This document shows positions 24,513 to 34,202 of a stretch of 64,000 nucleotides of DNA, in pieces. Made by a program: the position numbers and the translations under genes. Numbering within the stretch: the stretch's first letter is position 1; every line of letters starts with the position of its first letter. Under the pieces are notes generated by a model. The model was not told the DNA's origin. It searched no databases and saw only the letters and a list, made by a program, of their open reading frames with translations. The stretch is from Rubrobacter calidifluminis (GTDB taxonomy: Bacteria; Actinomycetota; Rubrobacteria; Rubrobacterales; Rubrobacteraceae): the NCBI RefSeq assembly GCF_028617075.1, contig NZ_JAQKGV010000001.1, positions 186,001 through 250,000 of the forward strand. Direction: 5' to 3'.

Positions 24513-25562
24513 CTAGCCGAAGAAGGTGCTCAGGACCTGCTGCAGATCTTCGGGGACGGTCCTGGTCTCGGAGGTTGCCTCCTCGAGCGAGACGGTCACC
24601 ACGTCGTTTCCGCGCAGGGCGACCATCTTCCCCCACTCACCGTTCTTCACGGCCTCGGCGGCGCGCAGCCCGTAGCGGGTTGAGAGGATGCGGTCGTAGG
24701 CGGTCGGGGTGCCGCCGCGCTGCAGGTGCCCCAGGACGACGTGGCGGGTGTCTATCCCGGTGCGCTGTTTCAGCTCCTTGGCGAGGGTCTCCGCGATGCC
24801 TCCGAGGCGGACGTGTCCGAACTCGTCGCGCTCGACGTCCTGGGTTATGTACTCCTCGCCGAGTGTCACCCCCTCGGAGACGGCGACGATGCCCCACTTC
24901 TCGCCGCGCTCGGCGCGCTTCCTGAACAGGTCCGCGACCGCGTCCATGTCCACCTCGACCTCGGGGATGAGCGTGACGTTCGCTCCGGAAGCGAGGCCTG
25001 CGCCGTAGGTGATCCAACCGGCGTGCCGGCCCATCACCTCGACGACGATGATCCGCTCGTGGCTCTTCGCGGTGGTCCTTATGCGGTCTATGGCCTCGGT
25101 GGCGATCGAGACGGCGGTGTCGTATCCGAAGGTCGTGTCGGTCGCCGAGAGGTCGTTGTCTATGGTCTTCGGGCACCCAACGACCCTGACCCCGAAGTCC
25201 TCGTGCAGCCTCCTCGCCACGCCTAAAGTGTCGTCGCCGCCGATGGCGACCAGGGCGTCTATCCCGAAGCGCTCCATGTTATCGACGACCTTCTTCGCGT
25301 CACCCTCGTTCTTGTAGGGGTTGGTGCGCGAGGAGAGGAGGATCGTGCCGCCCTCCTGGAGGATGTAACGCACGTCCTCCACGCCGAGCTTCACGACCGA
25401 GTCATCTTCGGGAGCCAGCAGCCCCTTCCATCCGCGCTTGATCCCGACCACCTCGTAGCCGTACTCTCCGGCGCAGCGGGTCGTGACCGCCCGGATCACG
25501 CCGTTGAGTCCCGGCGCGTCGCCCCCTCCAGTGAGCATCCCGACCCTGCGAACCTCGCTCAT
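24513..25562 (-). CDS. pfp: 6-phosphofructokinase, probably PPi-dependent
   Basis: PFK-A superfamily enzyme of 349 residues phosphorylating fructose-6-phosphate. N-terminal TGGGDAPGLNGVIR, then GGDDTLG (residues 108-114), PKTIDND (131-137), VEVMGRHAGWI and LGHLQRGGTPTAYDR. Asp111 replaces the glycine that contacts ATP in ATP-dependent enzymes (Gly104 in E. coli); aspartate there is the hallmark of pyrophosphate-dependent PFKs. Lys132 also fits, although actinobacterial ATP enzymes share that lysine while keeping the glycine. A reversible PPi-linked enzyme could serve glycolysis and gluconeogenesis. It is monocistronic, with the terminator at 24463-24496. Confidence 0.88.
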   Translation of the reverse strand: MSEVRRVGMLTGGGDAPGLNGVIRAVTTRCAGEYGYEVVGIKRGWKGLLAPEDDSVVKLGVEDVRYILQEGGTILLSSRTNPYKNEGDAKKVVDNMERFGIDALVAIGGDDTLGVARRLHEDFGVRVVGCPKTIDNDLSATDTTFGYDTAVSIATEAIDRIRTTAKSHERIIVVEVMGRHAGWITYGAGLASGANVTLIPEVEVDMDAVADLFRKRAERGEKWGIVAVSEGVTLGEEYITQDVERDEFGHVRLGGIAETLAKELKQRTGIDTRHVVLGHLQRGGTPTAYDRILSTRYGLRAAEAVKNGEWGKMVALRGNDVVTVSLEEATSETRTVPEDLQQVLSTFFG

Positions 25563-26209
25563 GCCTTCATCCTCCTTGGGATCTACCTCGAACGCGACTT
25601 GGAACCCAGTCTAGCAAATATGAACCCCGCAGCAGACGGCAGACGGGCCCGGCGCTCCGTAGGGGGAGGGTTGGAGCGTAGCGCCGGACCCCGGCTTGAT
25701 GGTCGGCTTCCCCGGTGGGCTTTGGAACAGGCCCTGAAACCACGGGGAGCCTTTTGGAAGTCTATTGTCTGCCAGGGGGTTTGGAAAGGAGGAATTGTCA
25801 AGGCCGCCCCTAATCCGTACGAAAGTATGCATCCGGTATTAGGACCAGGTGTGGGGACTCCCTTCGAGACGGGGCGGTTCTCCCCGCTCTGATCTCCTTT
25901 GGCCCTGGCGTATTCCTCCGGAGGCCTGGTCGACAGCGCTGCGGCGAATCTGCGGCTTTACCCCACTGTGTGGTTATACGAAGCACCCGAACTGCAATGG
26001 TTGTGTCGCAGGCTATGTTTGACAGTTGTCCTGCTGGCTCTGACCCGCGAGGCGGACGAAGTCTTCGCCTGCCGGTAAAGTTGCACGATTCTCCGGTTCA
26101 CCGTGTCGCCGGCCGCTTGCCTTCCCGCGAGGTATACCTCGATTTGTAGCCCGTTGCTTGCTGTTTGGGTGGTGTGATTGTTAAACTGATCGAAGTGGCC
26201 GCCAGACGA
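25563..26209. other. 650-base intergenic stretch with RNA-like hairpins
   Basis: No convincing protein gene. Two structured elements are visible: CCGGCGCT/AGCGCCGG extended by GGG/CCC (25645-25691), and a second bulged stem GGCT-CCCC/GGGG-AGCC enclosing GGGC/GCCC (25705-25751). AAAGGAGG at 25784-25791 is followed by the short frame IVKAAPNPYESMHPVLGPG, which lacks an ATG, GTG or TTG start at the right distance. The part from 25960 on is less GC-rich than its surroundings. A 14-base palindrome CGAGGTATACCTCG lies at 26128-26141. It could encode a small RNA or be decayed sequence. Confidence 0.4.
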
Positions 26210-26632
26210 GTGACGAGAGAACACCTGACCCCCCCCGATCTTCCGGATTGGAGTGATGCGTTCTCACAGGTCGTGGTCTCGCGGATGGGCTCCATACGAG
26301 CGATCCATGTATCGGGCCAGGTCGCCGTCGATGCGGAGAAGAATGTCGTCGGGCGGGGAGATCTGGGGCGGCAGGCGGAGGTGGCGCTGGAAAACCTCGG
26401 GAGGGCGCTCGCTGCAGCTGGAGCGACGATGGGCGACGTCGTGAAGCTTGGCATCTACATCAAGGACTACAGCCCGGATCAGGCGGTCATCGTGGGCGAT
26501 GCCCTGCGGCGCAGATTCGAGCGGGGGCGGATGCCGGCGAGCACGTGGCTGGGTGTATCGACGCTCGCGCTCGATGATCTCCTCATCGAGATCGAGGCGG
26601 TGGCGATCACGGACGCGGGAGAAGGGGCGTAG
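26210..26632 (+). CDS. RidA family protein (YjgF/YER057c/UK114)
   Basis: Small trimeric-fold protein of about 140 residues; classic RidA hydrolyses reactive enamine/imine intermediates from PLP enzymes. Motifs are LTPPDLPDWSDAFSQVV, IHVSGQVAVDAEKNVVGRGD, QAEVALENLGRALAAAGATMGDVVKLGIY and the C-terminal TWLGVSTLALDDLLIEIEAVA. The arginine expected in active RidA near the C-terminal SR motif is not seen, so this is probably a different subfamily. GTG 26210 (VTREHL) gives the usual N-terminus; in-frame TTG 26165 and GTG 26177 are alternatives. It stands alone, with a palindrome 70 bases upstream. Confidence 0.8.
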   Translation: MTREHLTPPDLPDWSDAFSQVVVSRMGSIRAIHVSGQVAVDAEKNVVGRGDLGRQAEVALENLGRALAAAGATMGDVVKLGIYIKDYSPDQAVIVGDALRRRFERGRMPASTWLGVSTLALDDLLIEIEAVAITDAGEGA

Positions 26633-26803
26633 CCCGCGGCACGATCCGCCAAGCGGCCGCACCAGCCCGGTGAGCCGGGGATGTGACGCTGAAAGCGACC
26701 CTCATTTGAATGCCTGGAGCATGTCTGGGGGGCTTGATCCCGGGACCTTCCCGGGTGAAAATCCCTTTTCCTGTGGGTATACGTCCACGACCGGGAGGTG
26801 TGC

Positions 26804-27286
26804 TTGGTACGCGTCCTGTTCGTCTGCATGGGCAACATCTGCCGCTCGCCGATTGCCCAGGGGATCTTCGAGGAGATGGTGCGGCGGGAGGGGTTCGAGG
26901 GCGAGATCCTCGTGGACTCCGCCGGGGTCGGCCCCTGGCACGTCGGAGAGCCACCCGATCCGCGGGCGCAGGAGGCCGCCCTGCGGCGCGGGGTGGATAT
27001 AAGCGGGCAGCGGGCGCGTCAGATCTCACCGGAGGACTGCGAGAGCTTCGACTATATCCTCACGATGGACGAGGAGAACTACCGGGCTGTCTCCTCGCTG
27101 TGCCCGGATGGGCGGGCCGGAGTCCGGCCCTTCCTGGACTTCGCCGATGTCCCGCAGGCGGAGGTGCCGGACCCGTACTACGGTGGCCCCGAGGGCTTCG
27201 AGCACGTCGCGCGCCTCCTCGAGGAGGCTGCCGGAGGACTGCTGGAGGAGATCCGCCGCAAGCACCTGGAGAGCAATGTCCGATAG
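26804..27286 (+). CDS. Low-molecular-weight protein-tyrosine-phosphatase family
   Basis: Phosphatase of 160 residues with the P-loop FVCMGNICRSP (Cys near residue 8, Arg near residue 14) at the N-terminus and the acid motif DPYYGGPEGF near residue 125. Bacterial members can act on phosphotyrosine, protein arginine phosphate, or the ribulosamine-5-phosphates arising from glycation. TTG 26804 is chosen because GGGAGG lies five bases before it; GTG 26798 is too close. The next gene, a fructosamine-kinase homologue, overlaps its end by 11 bases, favouring a protein-repair role. Confidence 0.88.
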   Translation: MVRVLFVCMGNICRSPIAQGIFEEMVRREGFEGEILVDSAGVGPWHVGEPPDPRAQEAALRRGVDISGQRARQISPEDCESFDYILTMDEENYRAVSSLCPDGRAGVRPFLDFADVPQAEVPDPYYGGPEGFEHVARLLEEAAGGLLEEIRRKHLESNVR

Positions 27287-28136
27287 GCTGCTCTCGGAAG
27301 GCGTGGAGGGGGCGCTGGGGGAGCGCCTGGTCTCCGCCCGGCCGCTGGGCGGGGGCTGCATCGGCGAGGTCTACAAAGTGGAGCTCTCCGACGGCACCCC
27401 GCTCGTGGCCAAGGTGGATAGGGAGGGCGGGGCCCAGCTGGAGTGCGAGGCGTACATGCTGCGCTATCTGCGCGAGCGGAGCAGCCTCCCGGTGCCGGAG
27501 GTGCTGCACTGCTCGGAGCATCTTTTGCTGATGGAGTTCGTGGAGGGGGAGAGCCGCTTCTCCCCGGCCGCAGAGCGCCACGCCGCCGGGCTTCTGGCGG
27601 CGCTGCACGACATCGGAGGGGCGGCCTACGGCCACGAGCGGGACACCCTGATCGGGAGCCTCCCCCAGCCGAATCCCTGGACGGAGAGCTGGGTGGACTT
27701 CTTCCGGGAACACAGGTTGCTGTACATGGCGCGGGTTGCCCGCGAGGCGGGGCAGCTCCCGGCGGAGGATGCGCGCCGGGTCGGGCGGCTCGCGGAGCGG
27801 TTAGATGATCTCATCGGCGCGCCGCAGTCTCCCGGCCTCATCCACGGGGACGTGTGGAGCGCCAACGTGCTGGCGAAAGGAGATCGCATAGCCGCCTTCC
27901 TTGACCCGGCCATCTATCACGCCGACCCCGAGGTGGAGCTCGCGTTCATCTCTCTCTTCGATTCCTTCGGGGAGGCGTTCTTCGAGCGGTACTCCGGGAT
28001 CCGCCCCATAAAGGAAGGCTTCTTCGAAGTCCGACGCGACCTCTACAACCTCTACCCGTTGCTGGTGCACGTGTACTTCTTCGGCGGCGGGTACCTCGCC
28101 GCCGTCCGGCGCACCCTGGGTCGCTTCGGGGTCTAA
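27276..28136 (+). CDS. Fructosamine kinase family protein
   Basis: Aminoglycoside-phosphotransferase-fold kinase of 286 residues. It shows a glycine-rich GGGCIGEVYKVEL, the ATP lysine in LVAKVDRE, LLMEFVEGE, the catalytic loop LIHGDVWSANVL and the metal-binding AFLDPAIYHADPEVELAF, the last typical of fructosamine-3-kinases. Bacterial homologues phosphorylate protein-bound ribulosamines or erythrulosamines, making them unstable so that the lysine is freed. The overlap with the LMW phosphatase gene, a family with ribulosamine-5-phosphatase activity in known cases, makes a deglycation pair likely. It ends in a 4-base convergent overlap with the DUF4126 gene. Confidence 0.88.
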   Translation: MSDRLLSEGVEGALGERLVSARPLGGGCIGEVYKVELSDGTPLVAKVDREGGAQLECEAYMLRYLRERSSLPVPEVLHCSEHLLLMEFVEGESRFSPAAERHAAGLLAALHDIGGAAYGHERDTLIGSLPQPNPWTESWVDFFREHRLLYMARVAREAGQLPAEDARRVGRLAERLDDLIGAPQSPGLIHGDVWSANVLAKGDRIAAFLDPAIYHADPEVELAFISLFDSFGEAFFERYSGIRPIKEGFFEVRRDLYNLYPLLVHVYFFGGGYLAAVRRTLGRFGV

Positions 28137-28603
28137 CGCCGCAGCAGAAACGCCGCGCCGCAGGCGAGCGTGAGCGCGTCCTCCGTGAGGGCCACCGGGA
28201 GGTCCGGGAGTCCGCCTCTGGCGGCGAGGCCGCGCAGGTGGTAGCCGGCGTTGGCGGCGGCCGCGGCCACCGCCGCTCCGAAGAGTGCCCCCGCCCATGT
28301 ACGGTGTCCGATCTCCCGGAAGACGAGCCCCCCGGCCAGCGCCCCGGAGAGCATCCTGCCGGTGAGCGCGGGTGGGCTGGTGCGGGCCGGGACGGAGGGG
28401 AGTTTGTCTGCGACCAGCTCACCGGCCAGGGCGACGGAGAGCAGGGTGGCGGCCCCCGGGCTCCCGAGGAGCCGCAGCGGCAGGCTCCCCGGCATGGAGA
28501 GCCGCTTCCGGGAGGCCGCCCGGGAGAGGAAAAACGGGGCGGCGGAGGACCTCAGGCCGCCCGCCGCGGCGAGCAGCGCCGCGTCCGCGAGCGCGCCGTT
28601 CAC
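28133..28603 (-). CDS. DUF4126-like membrane protein
   Basis: A 156-residue protein rich in Ala, Gly and Leu, with about four hydrophobic segments and the GGLRSSAAPFF and GELVADKLPSVPARTSPPALTGRMLSGAL-type pattern of DUF4126 proteins, whose function is unknown. GTG 28603 overlaps the stop of the upstream dehydrogenase gene (GTGA on the minus strand), so it is cotranscribed with it; GTG 28618 is the alternative. Nothing in it suggests an enzyme. Confidence 0.65.
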   Translation of the reverse strand: MNGALADAALLAAAGGLRSSAAPFFLSRAASRKRLSMPGSLPLRLLGSPGAATLLSVALAGELVADKLPSVPARTSPPALTGRMLSGALAGGLVFREIGHRTWAGALFGAAVAAAAANAGYHLRGLAARGGLPDLPVALTEDALTLACGAAFLLRR

Positions 28604-29679
28604 GCCAGCGTGCTCCACACCTCGAGCTTGTTCTTCACGTGCCGGATCACCTCGTCGGTGAACTCCGTGGTGTGCGCCGAGCCGCCGAGGTCGGCGGTCT
28701 TCGTGCCGTCGAGGATCGTCTCGAAGGTGGCCTCGTAGATCGCGCGGGAGACGCGGCTCGCGTGTTCGGAGCCGACGAAGGTCAGAAGCGCCGCACCGGC
28801 CAGGATCATCGCCATCGGGTTGGCGATGTTCTTGCCTTCGAGGGCAGGGGCCGTACCGTGCGGGGCCTCGGACATCACGATCTCCGGGTTCTCGTCGTCG
28901 TCGAGCGAGATCAGGAGCGATTCAGCCCCGGCTATCGAGCCGAACATCTGCAGCACCAGATCCGAGAGGCAGTCGCCGTCGCGGTTGAGGGCAGGGATCA
29001 CCATCGGCTCTCCGTAGCTGGAGAGCAGCAGGGCGTAGGTGGCGTCGATGAGCTGCGGCTCGTAGCGGACGTCACGGTTCTTCTCGGCCGCCCGGTCGAG
29101 CTCCTCTTTGAACATCCCCTCGTAGACCGGCGAGACGGTCCACTTCGGCCCGCCGAAGACCTTGGCGTGCATCCTCCTGGCCTGGATGAAGGCGAACTCG
29201 GCCACCCCCCGGCAGACCTTGCGGCTTATCCGCTCGGTGCGGTAGGCCACCTCCTCGAGCCCCTCACCCTCCCGGCGCTCCTCGGCCCCGTAGGCGTCGT
29301 CCACCGCCATCCGGACCACCGAGATGGGGGCGTGGACGCCCGGCAGCGGGTTGACGCCGGGGATGCGCCGGCCGGTGCGTACGATCACCGTCCCGTTTAT
29401 ATCCTTGCGCAGGATGGCGTTCGGAGAACCCACGTCCCCCGCTCCCTCGGGCGTTATCGTCGCGGCCTTCATGCCCAGCCCCGCCCTCTTCATGGCCTCC
29501 GCGGCCTCGTGCACCACCCCGTTCTTCGTCCTGCGCCGGTTCTCGAGGGACAGATCGAAGCGCAAAAACTCGAGGTCCAGCCGCGTGACCGAAGGGTCGA
29601 GTACCCGTAGCGCCTCCTCGAGCAGCTCCTGCCCCGTCTGATCTCCTTCCATCACGACTATCGCTCTTCTCTCGCTCAT
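28600..29679 (-). CDS. Isocitrate/isopropylmalate dehydrogenase family protein
   Basis: Beta-decarboxylating dehydrogenase of 359 residues. The N-terminus reads VVMEGDQTGQELLEEAL where most family members have GDGIGPE or GDGTGPE. Further motifs are GSPNAILRKDINGTVIVRT, HAKVFGGPKWTVSPVYEGMFKEE, LIDATYALL, NRDGDCLSDL (metal aspartates) and SEAPHGTAPALEGKNIANPMAMILAG, which resembles isocitrate dehydrogenases. Substrate is probably isocitrate or another 3-substituted malate, but this is not settled. It is divergent from malate synthase, about 140 bases away, so a role around the glyoxylate/TCA branch point is plausible. Confidence 0.82.
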   Translation of the reverse strand: MSERRAIVVMEGDQTGQELLEEALRVLDPSVTRLDLEFLRFDLSLENRRRTKNGVVHEAAEAMKRAGLGMKAATITPEGAGDVGSPNAILRKDINGTVIVRTGRRIPGVNPLPGVHAPISVVRMAVDDAYGAEERREGEGLEEVAYRTERISRKVCRGVAEFAFIQARRMHAKVFGGPKWTVSPVYEGMFKEELDRAAEKNRDVRYEPQLIDATYALLLSSYGEPMVIPALNRDGDCLSDLVLQMFGSIAGAESLLISLDDDENPEIVMSEAPHGTAPALEGKNIANPMAMILAGAALLTFVGSEHASRVSRAIYEATFETILDGTKTADLGGSAHTTEFTDEVIRHVKNKLEVWSTLA

Positions 29680-29818
29680 CTCTCACCTCTCAGATACCAG
29701 CTTCGCTCTTTTGGTGTGAGTATAAGGGCTCGCCGGTGGCCTTACCTCCGTGAGCATCCGGTGTTGCTTCCTGGTAAAGTAATTCCGTAGTACGACAGAA
29801 CGATCGGGAAGGAGCGTC

Positions 29819-31435
<1,617 letters not shown>

Positions 31436-31444
31436 GGTCTCGAA

Positions 31445-31476
31445 GGAGGGACCCATCCCCGGGGACGGGTCCCTCC
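31445..31476 (+). terminator. Terminator after malate synthase
   Basis: GGAGGGACCC pairs perfectly with GGGTCCCTCC around a 12-base loop that can itself pair (TCC/GGA). It begins 10 bases after the stop. Confidence 0.65.
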
Positions 31477-31576
31477 CCAAGATAAATCGCCGGGGAGGTG
31501 ATCCAGAAGTGTCCTGCGGCGGTACAATGAGGTATGATACCCGTAGAGAGCGTGAGAGAGGAAAGGATGCGCTTCG

Positions 31577-31867
31577 ATGTTCGCGGGGCTTGAACAACCT
31601 ACACATCTGCTGATCCTCCTCGTCATCCTGCTGCTCATCTTCGGCGGCCGGAAGATCCCCGAGCTGGCCAAGGGCCTCGGGCAGGGGGTGAGAGAGTTCA
31701 GGCAGGGCATGAACTCCGCCGAGAGTGAGGACGAGGAGAAGGAGAAGCCCAAGGCGGTGCGGGCGGCCGAGGAGGGCGTGAAGGCTGCGCGTGAGGAGCT
31801 CAGAGATGAGCGCGAGGAAGAATCCGGTGGGCGCCCGCGCGATCCCGAACACTCCGAGAAACGCTAG
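31577..31867 (+). CDS. tatA: Twin-arginine translocase subunit TatA/TatE
   Basis: A 96-residue protein with an N-terminal membrane helix (THLLILLVILLLIFGG), the conserved FGGRKIPELAKGLGQGVREFRQG amphipathic helix with the FG hinge, and a charged C-terminal tail. It forms the protein-conducting part of the Tat pathway at the cytoplasmic membrane. TatC is not nearby. At least one likely Tat substrate is encoded in this window, the binding protein at 41368. A TACAAT box near 31526 may be its promoter. Confidence 0.9.
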   Translation: MFAGLEQPTHLLILLVILLLIFGGRKIPELAKGLGQGVREFRQGMNSAESEDEEKEKPKAVRAAEEGVKAAREELRDEREEESGGRPRDPEHSEKR

Positions 31868-31927
31868 CCCCACCTGAAGAACTAAGAAGGATTCAGAGCG
31901 CGAAAGTCCCCCGACTCTGATACACTG

Positions 31928-31966
31928 ACCGGCGGCCCGGGAACCTATCGCGGGTCGCCGGTTTTT
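31928..31966 (+). terminator. Terminator after tatA
   Basis: ACCGGCG-G-CCCG pairs with CGGG-T-CGCCGGT and is followed directly by TTTT, a good intrinsic terminator. Confidence 0.7.
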
Positions 31967-31981
31967 CGTTGTCATATCCTG

Positions 31982-34201
31982 GTGTGGAGTCCCGGAGGAG
32001 AGCCATCTCTGTTACGCGGGGGAGCTTTGATCGGTAAGAGGCTACGTCGACTTCGGATCGATCTCGGGGGCAGAGGTAGACGGGGCGCGTATCCTGCGTC
32101 CTTCGAGGTGTGGGTCGTGATCGCGGCGATCGTGGCCGCAGCCGTCGATGTTTTCCTGCGGGGGGGCGCCGGGCCGGTCTCCATGGTCCGATTCGCCGCT
32201 GCCGGGGTGCTGTTCTCGGTGCCCGGGGCGCTGCTGACCCGCTGGTGCCTGCGGGAGGCCTTCGGCGGGGCGGCGGCCGTTCCCGTTGCTTTCTGCATCA
32301 GCTCTGGGCTCTTCGCCCTCATAGGTGTCCCCATGCTCATCACCCACCAGACGATAGGTTTTTACGTAGCCTGTTGCGCTCTTCTGGTAGCCGCGTTCCT
32401 CGCCGCCGCGCTTTTGAGGGTGCTGCGGGGCGTGAGGGAGACTTCGCCGGGGGATGGAGGGTCTCGCATCAGCGTCCTCTGGTTTCCGTACCTCGTGCTG
32501 GGGTGCGGGCTGGCGTACGTATCGACGCTCAAGGTGCCGCAGCTCAACGATGACATCTGGAACTACCTGGGCTACGTCCGGGAGCATCTGAGCGGCGGTC
32601 CTCTGGGACTCTACGACCCATACTTTGGGCGGAAGCTCGACGTCCTCTCCCGGGTGAAGATAAACGGCTGGCTGCTGGAACAGGCCGGTCTGGCATGGAT
32701 TTCGGGGGACGATCCCATCGTCATGGTGCTCAAATATCTGGCACCCTGTCTGATTCTGGTGGCCCTGCTCGCCTTCTATGGCTTGGCACGCAACCTGTTC
32801 GGCAGCTCCTCCGCGGCGTTGTTCGCCAGCTGCCTGTACATGCTCTTCTTCGCCTCTCACCTGGGGGCATCTCAGCTCACCTACGGGGGCGAGTTCATCG
32901 CCCGCATCGCAGAGGACAAGTTCGCGACCCGCTTCCTCTTTCTGCCCGTGGCGCTCAGCGCCGCCCTTGCCTTCGTCGAGAGCAGGAAGAGGCGGTATCT
33001 CGTCTTCTTCGGGTTCCTCTGCTGGGTCATGGTGGCGGTTCACCCGATAGGTCTCGCGATGCTCGGGTTGTGTATGGCCGGGTTCGGAGCCGCACACCTG
33101 CTCGGGAACCTCCGCAGCCGTTCCTCCTGGACCTCGGTGGTCATGCTGGGGGTGGCGACGGTGAGCGTGGTAGCGTTCCCGCTCATCTATCTGCCCCTCA
33201 CCGGGCACTCACCCTGGTCGGTGGCGGTGTCGGCCGACATCAACGGGACGCCGCCGGAGGTTCTGAACAACATGGTCTTCCTCTGGGATGCGAAGAAAAG
33301 GATCCTGGTCGTCGGGAAAGACCTCTACATCATGCACCCGGCGCTCGCCCTCACCCCGGCGATTCTGGCCGGTTACGTAATAGGAGTGCCTTTTCTGCTC
33401 TGGAAGGTGCGCCGGGGGAGTGTTCCGGCGCAGATGATTCTGGGCGCGCTCGCGCTGCTCACCGTGGTGCTCTACGTGCCGTGGGTGGCGACCTTTTTCG
33501 TGGACTACATCATCGGGCCGGGTCAGCTCTACCGGCTGGCCTGGCCGGTGCCGCTCCTGGCCTTCCTGGCCATGGGCTGGGCGCTCTGGGATCTGATGGG
33601 CCGGGTGCAGAGCGTGCTCTCGAGGGTGGAGAGCGTGCGTGGCTACCTGGGACTGATGCCGCTCGCCGTCGTGGTGGCGCTCACGCTCTGCCTCGCTCCG
33701 GCCTCGGTGGCCGGGGCGAAGGGCGTCTGGGCGACGAACCGGGTGCCGCTGAGCTGGGGGTTCGGCTATGATCCCGTCTTCCGCTGGATGCAACATAATA
33801 TCCGTCACCGAAGCGTGATCATGGCTCCGGACCCGGAGAACATCGTGATACCCGCCTACTCGGACAGGCTCAACGTGGTGAGCCTGAGAGGTTATCCGAT
33901 CATCAGCCATCTCGATGGCCTGCGCCGCCTGACGCACGGCAGGATACGCGTCCCGCGACGCGACTGGGACGACTACGACTTCTACCACGGCACCACCGTG
34001 GCGCATGCCATGGCGATCCTGCGCCGCTACGGCGTAGACTACGTCCTGGTTTACTCCGGCTCCGGCCTCGACGGTCAGCTCTCGCGGATGAAGGGGTTCA
34101 CGAGAGTAAGTACGCCGAGCGAACGCTACACGCTCTACCGGGTCGACCTCGACGAGATCGACTCCGGAAGCCGGCAGGAAGGGTTCGGCCGCTCTTCCTG
34201 A
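31982..34201 (+). CDS. Large polytopic membrane protein, GT-C-like
   Basis: A 739-residue protein with roughly a dozen hydrophobic helices across residues 40-590 and a soluble C-terminal domain of about 140 residues. An early acidic loop, QLNDDIWNYLGYVREH, resembles the catalytic first loop of GT-C type glycosyltransferases that use lipid-linked sugar donors, but no family is firmly recognised. The C-terminal part contains APDPENIVIPAYSDR and VDYVLVYSG, as in extracytoplasmic domains of such enzymes. A cell-envelope glycan role is an inference. The start is uncertain: GTG 31982 has no ribosome-binding site, and TTG 32027 follows CGGGGGAG very closely. Confidence 0.65.
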   Translation: MWSPGGEPSLLRGGALIGKRLRRLRIDLGGRGRRGAYPASFEVWVVIAAIVAAAVDVFLRGGAGPVSMVRFAAAGVLFSVPGALLTRWCLREAFGGAAAVPVAFCISSGLFALIGVPMLITHQTIGFYVACCALLVAAFLAAALLRVLRGVRETSPGDGGSRISVLWFPYLVLGCGLAYVSTLKVPQLNDDIWNYLGYVREHLSGGPLGLYDPYFGRKLDVLSRVKINGWLLEQAGLAWISGDDPIVMVLKYLAPCLILVALLAFYGLARNLFGSSSAALFASCLYMLFFASHLGASQLTYGGEFIARIAEDKFATRFLFLPVALSAALAFVESRKRRYLVFFGFLCWVMVAVHPIGLAMLGLCMAGFGAAHLLGNLRSRSSWTSVVMLGVATVSVVAFPLIYLPLTGHSPWSVAVSADINGTPPEVLNNMVFLWDAKKRILVVGKDLYIMHPALALTPAILAGYVIGVPFLLWKVRRGSVPAQMILGALALLTVVLYVPWVATFFVDYIIGPGQLYRLAWPVPLLAFLAMGWALWDLMGRVQSVLSRVESVRGYLGLMPLAVVVALTLCLAPASVAGAKGVWATNRVPLSWGFGYDPVFRWMQHNIRHRSVIMAPDPENIVIPAYSDRLNVVSLRGYPIISHLDGLRRLTHGRIRVPRRDWDDYDFYHGTTVAHAMAILRRYGVDYVLVYSGSGLDGQLSRMKGFTRVSTPSERYTLYRVDLDEIDSGSRQEGFGRSS

Positions 34202-34202
34202 C

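Noticed and set aside
25800-25870. Similarity to the 16S rRNA segment CTAATACCGGATGCATAC on the minus strand
   Set aside because: Only about 20-25 bases resemble 16S; flanks do not continue the rRNA helix order, so it is likely chance.
26735-26790. A tRNA-like or terminator element around CCCGGGACCTTCCCGGG before the phosphatase gene
   Set aside because: No cloverleaf or TTC-loop sequence; CCCGGG is self-complementary, and no T-run follows directly.
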